From NCBI GenBank assembly GCA_013420905.1, contig JAAXNY010000006.1:1984001-2048000 (forward strand): a stretch of DNA of 64,000 nt, given 5' to 3'. Position 1 is the stretch's first letter, and each line of letters begins with the position of its first letter. This document shows positions 31,010 to 42,555 of the stretch, piece after piece. The position numbers and the translations under genes are program-made. Below the pieces are notes generated by a model. That model was given only the letters and a program-made list of their open reading frames with translations. It was not told the DNA's origin and did no database searches. Source of the DNA: Collybia mongolica. Its lineage: Eukaryota; Basidiomycota; Agaricomycetes; Agaricales; Clitocybaceae.

Positions 31010-32390
31010 TTCCCAACCTTTGGTGGCTCATCACAAACAGGGCCGATCACACAGCATGTGTAACATGTAGAGGCATCTGGGTCCAGTGCAGCATCAACAG
31101 CTGCAAAAAGGTCTTTCAGCTACAGCTGGTTGGGTATGTTAGTCCAAGTAAAATCCAAATGTTGTCTGACTTGCCTCTTTGCTACAATAGGCTGGAGCAT
31201 GTGAGACAAAATTCACTGTTTTCATGCCATTTGTGTCAAATTCATCCTCATTGTCTGACATGAGCTTCCTTGTGAAGGTGGCATCATACTTCTTGTCTCA
31301 GTATTGGGAATTGGGTGGTAAGTTTCCTCACTTTCTCACTCTTACCTCCAGTTTCTACAACTGATGTCAAGACATTGCAGCATGATATAATACCCAACTC
31401 ACCCCCCCAGCTTGACTAGCAAGAAGTGACACCTTTGCCCTCTTCGCTTTCTCCTCAAGCTTTATTTGAATTGCAGTGCCTCCACTCACCTCTATTTGCC
31501 CTTCATCACTAGGATCTGATGCATTAGCCACCTTCACAATAATTTGCTCATTTTGCGAATTCAAATAACCTCCATCTTGGAGACCTTTCTGCAGGCTTGT
31601 GAATTTCTCAATGACTCACTTCTGAAGGTCATCAGACTGATCTTTGACAAGGCCCCCAAAGTGGCTCTACAACCCTGCTGCCATGGTGATTCATGTATGT
31701 GATAAACATGTGGATGGAGTAAAAGTTATCATCATGATCCCAAGCCTTGTCCCATTGGAAATGGAGCACTGGGTCTTCCATCCCCATAATTTGCAGCCAG
31801 GTTGTCTTGTCAGGATTTTCAGGGTACCATGGGAGATTCTTTGGTAGGAGCTTTGCAAGGTTCAGTTTGGTGGCAAATGCAAAGTGTGTAAGCTCCTGAT
31901 TACATTGTGAACATCCTTCTATGTGCACATGGCAGTTTTTACACACCTTTAGACTTGTATTAGAAAACATAGTCAAACTTTCCTCAACTGCGTTGCACTC
32001 ACATGCTGTCATCTCTGTTGTATTCTCCTTGCCATTGTTGTCCTTGGAGGTCTCACTGTTGTCGCCATTTTTTTCTCTCATTGCAAGCTAATCTGCCTGC
32101 AAAACACCAAGTCAGCCATCTGCTGAGGCCTGAGATTTCTGTTGCATAGCCATGGTATGCTTGAGGAGATCAAGCTCTTGTTGCATTACTTTATTCTCAT
32201 TGGTAAGTCTTTGAATCTTGGTGTCTTGTTCTTCATTGTCAATTTCAAGTTTATTGATTCTTGTATCATGCTTGTTTAAGGTTGCCAGGAATACACTAGC
32301 ATTTTCTTTTGTCTTCAGCTGAGTCATGGCAATAGTAGATGCAGTAGGTCCACATGGACTGCTTGTTGCAGGATTGGAGCTCTCGTTCAT
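31010..32390 (-). pseudogene. Decayed minus-strand gene with coiled coil, TE-associated family
   Basis: Pieces in order on the minus strand: a Ser/Thr-rich start and heptad coiled coil (32112-32390: LNKHDTRINKLEIDNEEQDT…LTNENKVMQQELDLLKHTM); an exon at 31632-32081 with Cys pairs (CKNCHVHIEGCSQC) and LPKNLPWYPENPDKTTWLQI; a segment at 31367-31616 (EKFTSLQKGLQDGGYLNSQN, EKAKRAKVSLLASQAGG); then KKYDATFTRKLMSDNEDEFD…VNFVSHAPAYCS and DLFAAVDAALDPDAS, ending near 31010. Stops (for example TGA before VIEKF) and frame changes break it. 'MSDDEDEF…VSRPPxYRS' and 'AVDAAxDPD' recur in hypothetical proteins of mushroom genomes; I do not know the function. Confidence 0.5.
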
Positions 32391-32579
32391 TGTCGAATCG
32401 TGGCTTTATTGAGATAACAGGAAGGTCAACGCAACATGTCTGCTTGCAAGGATCACATGTACCATTTTTTTTTGCCATCACTGTTCTTGACAGCTGTCAA
32501 ATGTAATTAAAGCTATTAATATTGTCTTTTCCTCATCATAAAGAACGCGAATTGGGAGTGTTTGATATGAGGAAACTGG
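32391..32579. other. Upstream flank of the decayed minus-strand gene
   Basis: Holds minus-strand frames with ACKNGTCDPCKQ-like Cys pairs (32420-32470) that could be an upstream exon. Otherwise nothing. Confidence 0.3.
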
Positions 32580-32853
32580 GAGGTCTTTACACTAAGCCAC
32601 ATAACCTGTGCGGACACACGGACTCATTTGGCAGGACCGTCAGCCAGACAACAATCCATGTCCGTGCCAAGTCTGCATCAATCCACGTAATTTTACGCGG
32701 ACACACAGACTAGCACAGACAGACAGCTTGCAGAGTCTGCGCGGCCAGTCTATTACTAATCAGATTACTAATATAATTTTTATTTACTCAAATTATGTAT
32801 ACTATTTGTTATTAATAACATAAAATAACAGCACTGAAAAACTTGCATCCAAC

Positions 32854-32925
32854 TGGGTTCAAACACGTAGACAAGAACATTATGTAATATATTTGGTGTT
32901 CATAACTGTTGGGCAAGACGGGCAT
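32854..32925 (-). ncRNA. tRNA-like module of family X copy F
   Basis: Minus strand: TTGCCCAACAGTTATGAACA (A-box region) and GTTTGAACCC (B box with one C-to-T change relative to copies A and C). The G-C pair at the heart of the B box is decayed here, so pol III activity is less likely. Confidence 0.42.
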
Positions 32926-33825
32926 TTCAAGCCCAGGCTAAATTGGCCTGAAGTGTACATGCTCAAATCACATGACTACAAAGCACATGCAATGGTCACA
33001 TTACCGTTGCCACGTCTTCGTTGGTTCTCTTCAACCACATCAACCAAACCACCAACGTCAATGCCAACACCAACACACCCACACCACCAACGCCAATGCC
33101 AACACATCAAATGCCAATCAATGGCAACATAACAATGCACAAGATGATGTGGGGTGAAGGATAGAACCGGATGTGGAACGAGGTGATGACAAGGAAGGGG
33201 CGCCCCGAGGGGCAAAGCTGGGTGAGTCCCACACTGCTGCTCACCTACGCACTCACCACGCAGTGTGTCCCCTCCCACTTCAGGAACCCGAGATGAGAAG
33301 GACATGGCCACCAACGCCCAGGGTGCCCCAGCGCACTTGGAAGCCAACAACAACAACAACAACAACAACAAAGGCAGCAGCAGCAACCATGACAACAAGG
33401 CCTGCGGCCACGACAGCAACAGCAGCAGCAGCAGCTGTACCAACAATGGCACAATGACTAGGATGAGGACAAAGACGACAACCACCACCACAAGGACAAC
33501 AAAGACAATGACTAAGAATGACGGGGACGACAGCAAGAAAAACGGCTGGCGCTGGATCATGCCAGTGCCACCACCACTGCTACCCAGGCCACTGACGACA
33601 CCACGGGGGCCCATCCTGCACAACCTGGAGCGGAAAACGAGGGTGACAAGGGCGACGGGGACAGCAGGGGCGGCAGGGGCCCCTGCCCATATTAGATTAG
33701 TATAATGTTGTAATTATTATCAATATACAGTATTTATTATCATATCATAAGAAAGACACTAAGTAAACTAGTAGTAAAAGAAAGTAAGTGAGTCCGCACA
33801 GACTCTGTGGAGTCCACGCGGAGTC

Positions 33826-35820
33826 TTTTTTTTTTTTTTTTTTTTTTTTTTGTTTCAACATTTTATATAGCGATTGTACCTAATACATGCGTCGCTCACT
33901 TCACAAAGTAATTATGGGATAGCAGGTGGAGGGGACAAAAGACAAAGCACCGTCAAGCTGAGGTGTCCCAGGGTGGCTGAAGTCACACCAGGAGTGTCGC
34001 GGGTCAAAGACCCATTTTATGCAGACCAGTAAGGGTCAAGCTATGCCAGGGGGTTGGCCCCCCACCACGGTGCACCACAGCAGGAAGTGGATCAAGTCCA
34101 CTGATTATCCCGGTCCGGAAGAAACGCAAGGCACACCTCATAACATGAATCCACCTAACACGGTGTACCGCCCCCAGCCTGAGTTGGACTAAGGAACATC
34201 AAACGCAAACGCAGTCTCGTTTGCTTCAAGGAAATCCACCAGCCACTTGTACAGCAGCTGTTGTTTCGGGGGTGTTTCCCGTGTGTGAGACAGGCAGTGG
34301 CAAAGTACGTGTGGCACAGATTCCATAGGGAATCCGCACCTACAGGCTGTGGGCTCTTCGGGGAAGAACCGAGATTGGAATGTCCCTATGGGGGCATGTC
34401 CAGTTACGCAGCGTGTTAAGCATGCAGTGAGACCATGACTATGTCTGGTCTTACGCATCCAGGGCCCACTATTGACATGGGTTGGAGTGAGTGGGGTGTC
34501 CTTCTTCTCATAGAGAGGGAGGAAATTCTTGCCAATGTACTTTGAGGACTGGAATAGGGACTTCCAGCTGTCAAGCATGCGTGTGACTGCCCCGCTCCTA
34601 GCGAAGTCAGCAGATATAACTGGCGCCCCCCCCGCCTCGACACGTGTTGAGGTGGCAAGGATGTGTGCCAGTTGGTGGTCCTCTATCTCCACACTGGGTG
34701 TGATGTGGTGAAAGTGGACAGAGTTACCAGGTTCGTGTTAGAGCCAAGGCACCAGCACGCAACAGATGGCAAGGGACAAGTGTTGTCCAGAGTGGTGAGA
34801 TGCATCCATGCACAGACGGAGCGCATTTGTAGAATTGGAAAAGACATGTATCTGATGTACATCATCGAGTCCGATTTCCCTAGCTTGAGTAATGCCCTCT
34901 GCAATTGCTCGCAGTTCGGCACCATCGGATGTGGAGAGACCAGCCACAGACCAGTCCTCGTATAGATCACCCTCATGCCATGCCTGGTAAACCGAGACTG
35001 ACTGAAGAGGGAGTGGGGGAGTTGACGCATCTGTAATGATACAGATGTGGTTGGGAGAATGGGAGGCCACGTCTACAGCCCCCTTGAGGGATGTGGAACG
35101 ATCTTCCATAAACTTTTTGTGTTCCTTATCCGCCTTTGATGGAGGGGAAACAATATCATAGACAATACGCCTCGGATATACATCCTTGGGGTGAGAGCCA
35201 GGGCGGTTAAGAGGATGGACAGGGTCCAGATCCTGGGATGAGAGGTCGAGGTTAGACCACGCCTCCGTGATAGGGGACTTCAGATCACCATTGATCTGAT
35301 TTTTGAGGGTCTCGACTGAGAATTTGTGTTTCCCATTGACTAGACGGCGAAAGGCATGGGTTGCCTGTAGCGCTCGGGTGCGGACATGACTGCATTCCAC
35401 CAGCTTCTTAACATGAAGGTGAATCGGAGGTAAGCCCGTGATCGTTTCCGCTGCCCCCATGGGGCTGGTTTTGAAGGTGCCGGTAATCCATAGGCACGCA
35501 TGCCGCTGCATTTTCCGGAGGGAGTCGAGGGGGCCTACCATGCAGGCTCCTTCGTATAGCCATAGCCTGCTCCCATATGTAGCTATGGGGAGAACACAGG
35601 CATGGTATAGCACTCATTTGTGTTTGGGTCTAAGCCCACGAACTGAGTTGCCAAGGGTGAGCATGGCCCGCACCAATGTGAGGGCCTTGTTCGTGTAGCA
35701 TTTGACATGTTCCCTAAAGGTAAGGGGCCAGTCAAAAAAGAAGCCCAGATAGCGCCATATGGTGCCAGGGCGGAGCGGTGTATCACCTGTATAGGGTGCA
35801 TAGCCTAAGTCGATGTCGGG
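33826..35820 (-). pseudogene. LINE (Tad-like) 3' fragment: RT end, RNase H, zinc motif, poly(A)
   Basis: A T-run at 33826-33851 is the poly(A) of a minus-strand non-LTR retrotransposon truncated at its 5' end (35820). Coding pieces: YLGFFFDWPLTFREHVKCYT (post-RT), VLYHACVLPIATYGSRLWLY, an RNase H domain (ICIITDAST, then GLSTSDGAELRAIAEGITQA and HVFSNSTNAL) and a C-terminal zinc motif (CRCGFPMESVPHVLCHCLSH). There are two nonsense changes: TGA at 35614-35616 (RPKHK-stop-VLYHA) and TAA near 34738 (VPWL-stop-HEPG). Both are consistent with C-to-T at CGA/CAA. It was inserted into family X copy F. The 3' UTR (33852-34188) matches LINE fragment 42556-42965. Confidence 0.82.
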
Positions 35821-35922
35821 GTTAGTCCGCGCAAGTCCATGCAGAGTCCTTGTGGACATGTGCATGCAGTCTGTGTGTCTGCACAGAGTCCACAAGGACA
35901 TGTGGCTCAGTGTAAAGTACAG

Positions 35923-36953
35923 GTGGGGGCCCCCACCCCCACCCCCCTGTGGTCCTTGTCAGCCCCCACAGTGTTGTCAGCGGCACTGGCCCCTTTTCTT
36001 GTCATTGTCCCCATTGTCCTTAGTCATCCTCATCCTCGTCATCCTCATGGTGGTGGTGGTTGTCTTTGTTGTAGTTGTTGTTGTTGTTGTTGTGCCATTG
36101 TTGGTGCTGCTGCTATTGCTGTTGTTGCCACAGGCCTCATTGGCACTGTTGCTGATGTTGCTGTTGCTGTCTTCGTTGTTGTTGTTGCCATTGTTGTTGC
36201 TGCCTTCCTCACTGTTGCTGTTGGCAGCCGTATCCTTCATCTCGAGTTCCTGAAGTGGGGGGGGGGGACGCACTGCATGGTGAGCATGTGGGTGAGCAGT
36301 GGTGTATGACTCACCTGGTTCTGCCCCTCGGGGCACCCTTTCCTTGTCGTCCCCTTGTTCCACATCCATTTCTATCCTTTGCCCCACACCATCTTGTGCA
36401 TTGTCATGTTGATGTTGGTTGGCATTCAATGTGTTGGTGTTGGCGGCATGGGTGTGTTGGCATTGGTGTTGGTGTTGGTGGTTTGGTGGACATTGTTGAT
36501 GTGGTTGAAAAGAACCAACGAAGACGTGGCAATGGTAATGTGACCATTGCATGTGCCTGGTAATCATGTGACCTAAGTCCGTTGACTTGAGGCCAGTGAG
36601 CCTGTAGCTAGGAATGCCTGCCTTGCCCAACGGTTATGAACGCCAAACATATTATGTAATGTTTGTGCCTGTATGCATTCAAACCTAGTCAGATGCAAGT
36701 GTTTCAGCACCGTTATGTTATGTTATTAATAGCAAATAGTATATATAATTTGTGTAAATAAAATTTATATTAGTAATCTGATTAGTAATCGACTGGCTGC
36801 GTGGACTCTGCAAGCTATCCATCTGTGCTTGTCCACATGTCCACATGATTTCACACAGATTGATGCGGACTCAGCACAGACACGGATTGTCATTTGGCTG
36901 AGTGTCCTGCCAAATGAGTCCACACGGGTTATGTGGCTTAGTGTAAAGACCTC
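35923..36953 (-). mobile_element. Family X element, copy D (left two thirds)
   Basis: Starts in the GC-rich GGTGGGGGCCCCCACCCCCA directly beside the end of copy F. It continues through the GTT microsatellite (36075-36095), an intron-like segment (about 36250-36315, minus strand), the tRNA-like module (36619-36690) and the AT block, and ends GGTTATGTGGCTTAGTGTAA-AGACCTC. The AT block and array of the other end are missing. Copies B and D are thus complementary halves, both broken in the same GC-rich segment next to another family X terminus. Confidence 0.65.
36619..36690 (+). ncRNA. tRNA-like module of family X copy D
   Basis: CCTTGCCCAACGGTTATGAA (A-box region) is identical to copy C. The B box is ATTCAAACC, decayed by transitions from GTTCGAACC. 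Confidence 0.42.
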
Positions 36954-37759
36954 CCTTTGTGGCAGATTTTTTAATTTCCTTCATATTGCATAAGATTTAC
37001 CTAATTTACATATATTTTTTAGACCTGCAGAGCTAAAAAAGAAAAAATTGAAAAATTGGCCACAAAGACCCTCTTGCCTGTGAAATTTCATGTGGAATTG
37101 ATCAAAGAAGTTAAGCTGTATTGTGGCCAAGGCAAATGTCAGCAATGGTGCACTGTCATCTGCCATTTCACCAGTGATCTGATGACTGAGTGGAGTTTAA
37201 AAATATTGATCACTTGCTATTCCCATCTTTTCCTCAACATTCTCAATGCTCTGCACCCACATACCACCTCAAAGTAAAATATCTTCACTACTAGTAGGTT
37301 CTATCATTTGAATTATGTTCCCCTGCCCTCCTAATGTCTCTTAAACCCTTTTTACACCAGAATCTTGACAAGTTCTGCTCAGGATCTGTCTTATCTTGCC
37401 CATCAGTCAGTGATCTGTGGTAATGCACCTACATGTTTATTGTAACTTGGATCTGACCCTCTGATTATGATATTTCAGCCTAAATATCTTCTCTCAAACC
37501 AGACTGACCAAACTACTCACAGTTTACAGTTCTGATCATTCTAATCTTGGTTAGATCTCCAATTATTAGACAGCAGGATCCTATAAGTGACATTACTAGG
37601 CTACCTTGGGTCTTTCTTGACACAATACTGGGGCTGTAGCTTTAAAGGAAAGTCTCTTGGCTATCAGGCTGTTTCTGGGTACTTGTCTATCTTGGGCCTT
37701 GATATATTGGATTTTTCTGAAACACTATAGCAAAAAGAACTAGGGCTCAGATAAATCAC
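36954..37759. other. Region upstream of the DDE-transposase-like pseudogene
   Basis: A TTTTTTAG acceptor-like signal at 37014-37021 precedes a plus frame (CRAKKEKIEKLATKTLLPVK…LYCGQGKCQQWCT), which may be an upstream exon of the pseudogene at 37760 or an unrelated relic. The remaining ~450 bp have no frame of note. No terminal inverted repeat was found. Confidence 0.35.
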
Positions 37760-39505
37760 ATGAAGGCTATGAACAAGGTTAGAACTGCTTCTGAGATAGA
37801 GCCTCCTTCTGAGGTAGAACCTCCTTCTAAGCCTTCAACCAAGCCAAAATCTTTGAGGGTACAGCTTGCCAATGTTACAGAAGAATTGGAATTGGTGCAA
37901 CTAGAACTGGCCATGGCCAAAACTAAAATAGCAGAAAAAACATCTATTCTCAAAGATAAGGAGTTAAAGCTGAACAAATCTGAGGAGAAATCAAAGCAAC
38001 AATACCAAGCTCTTAGAGTAGAGAGGCATAAAGCTCAAAGAACACAAGCAGGCAAAACAAAACTACAGGCTTGGATTGACTTGTTGAAGTCTGTAAACCT
38101 TCCAACTGCTAAAGCTGATGCATCTAAAGCTATTTCCCTTCTTGATGAGCTCAGATCTGAAAGCCAACATATGGAAAACCACTTTGTTTCACTTGTTGAC
38201 AACTGTACCTCTGAAATAACTGATCTAAAGCACCAACTTGCAGAGTCTCAGAAAAAAAGACACACATTAGAAATGTATTGTGAGAGAGCACCTGGGGTAC
38301 TTGATCATGCTGTTCAAAAGGCAAGAGGCAAAGCTCAGAAAGAGAACAACAAATATCAGCTATTGAAGAAAGGTGTATATACTCCTGAGGCACGTGCTCT
38401 AGCTAGATCACTGATTAATGCTGGATGCTCCCAGCCTTATGTGGGAGAAATTATACAAAATATCTGCAAAGCAGCAGGTGTTTCAGTGGGTGCTAAAATG
38501 AGCCAGAGAACTGTACAAAGAGCAATTCTGAAGGGTGGTATTGCAGCAGAAATACAGCTTGGATTTGAAATAGGCCAGACTGATGGTTTGACAGTCAGTG
38601 GGGATGGGACAACACATAAACACATAAACTTTGAATCCCATTACATTAATCTAAAAGCCAAAGTATCATATCTTCAGGGTGATGCAGAAACCAAACATCA
38701 GAGCCCACTTCTTGGTGTTTATTCCTCTGTTGACCATACAAGTCAAACTCAGGTTGATGGTCCTATTAAACTGATACTCCAAATATTTGAATGGTTCCAG
38801 CAAAGTCCTCTAGCACAAAGACACAAGATATCTCCACTCCTGGCTGAGTTTTTTGCTAAGCTCAAGGGCATGAACTCTGACCATGCAGAGGATCAGAAAA
38901 AAGCAGCAAGGCTACTACAACAACTAAAAGAGGACTTTGCTTATGAAACACTTGGTGGTGAGAGAATGGTTGAGATGATAGCAGGTGAACAATTTGCTCT
39001 CATCCAGAAGAAGAATGAAAAGATGATACTAGAAGCTGGGGGCCTTGAGAAATGGAATCAGCTTGCTAAAGATGATCAGGCAGAAAAAGGTGCTGAAATG
39101 ATGAGGGCCTTAGCTATGCAATTGGGAAAAGAAGCCTATGTGAATTTATCTGAAGAAGAGAAAAATGCTTTGCATTTGTTTATTTGGGCTGGATGTGGAA
39201 TGCATAAAGATTTAAATGGTGGAAAAGGTGGAGACATTGCTATGAGCCAATGGTGGGCAGACACAGGAAACACAGGGCCTATTCTTCTAGCAAATAGGGA
39301 TAATGCTCAAGTCATAGCTGGGATCTCTGATCATGAAGAAATGACAGTTGCTGAGAAACGGGCAATAGATTCCACCACTTGTGGAGGCAGCAAAGCAGCA
39401 GCAATTGAAAGATGATAAAAAAGAACAGCAGAATACCTTCTGGTACTATATGGAACAACCAATAGGAAAGGCAATTACCTTTGCAGATACTACCAATATC
39501 TGATA

Positions 39506-41113
39506 CAGTGGCTCAAAAAACTGCCCCAATGTTTGTACATTTTTGAAAGATCAATATGGTATGAAGTGCTGACATAAGCAGGGGACCTGGGGTAATTATG
39601 TAAGATACTATGACATCGTGGCTTTCCAATGGACCCTGGATCATGTGATTTGGATCAAAACCCATTAAGCTATAGGCCAAACAAAATGATTACTCATTGG
39701 GGCAGTTTTTTGACCCTCTATTAATTTTCTATCTAATACTTTGTATGACCACCTTTTGCCTTTATAACTGCTTGTATCTGCCTGGGCATACTTTCTATCA
39801 GGTTTTGGCATACCTCTGGTGGAATTTCACCCCACTCTTCAGCCAATCTATCCCACAACTCATGTACTCCTTTGGGTGGTGTCGGATATTCTTTAAGACG
39901 GCGCTTGAGATGTTCCCAAAGGTGTTCTATTGGATTCATGTCAGGGGATTGGGCAGGCCAGCCAAGGACTTGAATGTTGTTGTCTTCAAACCACTGTGTG
40001 GCCAGTCCAGATGTGTGTTTGGGGTTGTTATCTTGCTGAAAGTAGCGCTCGCCATCCACCATTTCCAACTTCTCAAAACTTTCCTGAACTCCACTCTCCA
40101 AAATTTCACAGTATTGAACCTTGTCCATGTTCCCCTGCACCTCTATGAGCTTTCCCACTCCATTCCACCCCATACAACCCCATACCATGAGGTTTCCTCC
40201 TCCTCCATGTTTGACAGTAGGTGATGTTGTTCTATCAGATGGTGGTTCTCTCCTTTGTTTCCAGACATAAACCTTTCCATCTGACCCAATCCTATTGATT
40301 TTGGTCTCATCTGTCCATAGAACCCTTTTCCAGTCCTCCACAGTCCAGCTTTCATGATATTTTGCAAACTGGAGACGCCGGATGTGATGGGCTCGTTTGA
40401 GAAGAGGAGCTTTCCTCTTTGTAGCAGCATAAAATTGATTTTCCTTGAGTGCATTTCTGACTGTCTGGGGTGTGACAGGATTGGGGATGATGCCATTGAT
40501 GAATTGGGTAGCCTGAACTGCATTATCAAGCTTCCCTGACTTGATTTGACGAATAATTGACTGTTTGTCACGAACAGACAGCTTGGAGGGGCGGCCACCA
40601 AGGTTGTTTTCTTTGTTTCCATCCACATCTTTGCTGATCCTACTGATGGTACCCTTCCCTAGACCAGTTTTCTCCTTGATTTGACACTGAGAATAGCCCT
40701 CATTGAGGAGAGAAACAACAGTATTGTGCTGAGCAGTAGAAATGGCTTTCATGATGGTGGTAAGAGGTCAAGAAGATGATTGAACCAATTCCAACATGTC
40801 AAATTGATACAAATAAAGTCACATGACATTGTTTATTCTTCCCACAGTCCATAATGTTCTTGCATTGGATCATAAATGCCAGAATAATGGAAAATAAGAT
40901 AAGGGTCAAAAAACTGCCCCAATGAGTAGCCATTTTGTTTGGCTTATAGCTTAATGGATATTGATCCAAATCACATGATCCAGGGTCCATTGGAAAGCCA
41001 CGATGTCATAGTATCTTACATAATTACCCCAGGTCCCCTGCTTATGTCAGCACTTCATACCATATTGATCTTTCAAAAATGTACAAACATTGGGGCAGTT
41101 TTTTGAGCCACTG
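39506..41113 (-). mobile_element. Tc1/mariner element, copy 2, 1608 bp
   Basis: Identical length and structure to copy 1. Ends CAGTGGCTC…GAGCCACTG, TA at 39504-39505 and 41114-41115. Removing it with one TA makes the flanks of the host pseudogene contiguous (…ATCTGA-TA-TCAGTC), so this is a simple insertion, unlike copy 1. Confidence 0.95.
39733..40752 (-). CDS. Tc1/mariner DD34E transposase, copy 2
   Basis: 339 residues, uninterrupted, same catalytic residues as copy 1 (D148, D241, E276). It differs at four positions: SQCQ for SQRQ in the first helix, AHHIRR for AHRIRR, QRREPP for QRGEPP, and PRQIQ for PRRIQ. Three of the four change an Arg codon by a CpG-type transition. It may still be catalytic, but the helix change could affect DNA binding. 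Confidence 0.93.
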   Translation of the reverse strand: MKAISTAQHNTVVSLLNEGYSQCQIKEKTGLGKGTISRISKDVDGNKENNLGGRPSKLSVRDKQSIIRQIKSGKLDNAVQATQFINGIIPNPVTPQTVRNALKENQFYAATKRKAPLLKRAHHIRRLQFAKYHESWTVEDWKRVLWTDETKINRIGSDGKVYVWKQRREPPSDRTTSPTVKHGGGGNLMVWGCMGWNGVGKLIEVQGNMDKVQYCEILESGVQESFEKLEMVDGERYFQQDNNPKHTSGLATQWFEDNNIQVLGWPAQSPDMNPIEHLWEHLKRRLKEYPTPPKGVHELWDRLAEEWGEIPPEVCQNLIESMPRQIQAVIKAKGGHTKY

Positions 41114-42555
41114 TATCAGTCATTTGGGAAGGCAGGTGGAATGCTTATACAATATCTGAGAACTATAATCAGATTCTTGGATTTTGTACAAAATTACAAA
41201 CAAAATTGCAGATTCAGCCCCTTAGAGCAGAATCTGTACAATGCATTGCATGACATTCCTACACTTACTGAGCTTTGTGTTCTTGCTTTGTATGCACAAG
41301 CTATTACACACCCATATATGCACCAAATACGAGGCCCAGGAACAGAAGAACTTAACATGCTTAATCTTGGTCCAGTGCACACTCAGCTCAAGGAACATAT
41401 GCAGGCTATTACTGACAATCCTGATCCACTTATATCTGGTGACTATAAAAATGGTACAATGGACAAGAAACCATGGGAAGAGCCAGCTGTTGTTGCAGCA
41501 ATCATTGAAAAAGCCCCAGAGCTTCCACATATCAGGCCAGTACTGATTAGATTCTTTCAAGGAGCCTTAGAAACCTGGGAGAGATTCACACTAGAATTTG
41601 CTCCAGGTGGGGTGATTGATCTTGCAACACCTGAGCAGAGAGATCAAGCATGGATGCCATCCACAAATGATATCAATGAGGGAGCCCTTGGATCCTATCG
41701 GCTCTTTATAAGAAAAAAGCCAACAACATCAATGCACTTGTATAATGCAATGGTTATGTGTAACAGAAATGGTACTGAAGAATTCATGCTCAAGAACTTC
41801 AAAGAGGATGATTATGAGCATATTTGGAAGGTTGCATGGTTTGTTGATAGCAAGGGACTAGAGAAGAAGTGGAGAAAGGAGCTCATTGAACATGCTGAAA
41901 TGGCTGTACAAGGCAAACATGAGAAAGATAGAAAAGCCAAGGAGAAATTGAATAACAGGATTAAACATCTTGCAACAGTGGATCAAGTAACAGATCTTGA
42001 TATTCTCAAAGCTATGACAAATGCCCAACTTGATGAACAGCTGGATATCTATCAGACTTTGGTGGAAGGAGTTCCAATGAAATCAAAAACACCAACCAAG
42101 TCAGCAAAGCTTACAGCATTGCAAGCTGCAATTGCTCAGTATACAATTGTGCATCCCCAGGCTTTACAAAGTGGCAGTTCCCAAAGTGCAGAGACACAGC
42201 CAACTCCTATAGTTTTGAAAGCCACAGTGGTACAAGTGACTGATATCACAAAGCTCAATGATCTGACAAATCCACAACTTGATGAACAACTGAATATCTA
42301 TCAAAACTTGGTAGCAGGAGTGCCAAAAGCATACAAAATCAAGAACAAAAAAAAGCAAGATGGCAGCTCTAACAGAAGCCATTTTGAAGTTCAATGATGA
42401 GGTACCTGGTACATCAAATGTTCCTAAAGGTGGAGAAAGCTCTGAAGGGGAGAAATTTGACTCTGTGAGCTCTGGGAGTGAGGAAGAGTAATTGTCTGAT
42501 ATTTGCCACAAGTAGTATACATGTAGTTTAGCTTATTATGGATCAAGGATTGTGG

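Larger units (their letters stand above)
32580..35922 (+). mobile_element. Family X element, copy F, split by a LINE fragment
   Basis: Left part 32580-33825: AGGTCTTTACACTAAGCC, palindrome repeats, AT block, reverse tRNA-like module (32854-32925), low-complexity and intron-like segment (33222-33283), (AAC)n (33349-33369), GC-rich and AT blocks, right array. The array resumes at 35821 after the LINE and ends TGTGGCTCAGTGTAAAGTACAG at 35922. Without the LINE it would be about 1.35 kb, like copy C. Confidence 0.7.
37760..42491 (+). pseudogene. DDE-transposase-like gene, split by Tc1 copy 2 and frameshifted
   Basis: First part (37760-39415, 551 residues): acidic/proline N-terminus, long coiled coil (about residues 30-190), MSQRTVQRAILKGGIAAE, then VSGDGTTHKHINFESHYINL with a likely catalytic Asp, and HLFIWAGCGMHKDLN, a Cys-His motif like that in KDZ/hAT-type transposases. 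The frame is lost at 39415 but continues shifted as KDDKKEQQNTFWYYMEQP and ADTTNI-TGA up to the Tc1 at 39506. After Tc1: YQSFGKAGGMLIQYLRTIIR and AWMPSTNDINEGALGSYRLF (a likely catalytic Glu in a hAT-like C-terminal context), two 'LNDLTNPQLDEQLNIYQNLV' repeats, then an A-run frameshift near 42350. The frame resumes as ALTEAILKFNDEV and ends SGSEEE-TAA at 42491. The sequence resembles a large uncharacterised mushroom family; the class is uncertain. Confidence 0.62.

Noticed and set aside
33815..35830. Clear target duplication of the LINE in family X copy F
   Set aside because: Only AGTC is shared between the two junctions, too short to claim with confidence.
41090..41130. Start MGQFFEP of the 435-residue frame after Tc1 copy 2
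   Set aside because: These residues come from the Tc1 terminal repeat; the real coding sequence begins at YQSFGKAG after the TA.
42345..42360. Programmed frameshift at the A-run in the DDE-like pseudogene
   Set aside because: An A8 run with one extra base is a typical slippage mutation and the gene is already broken by Tc1, another frameshift and a TGA.
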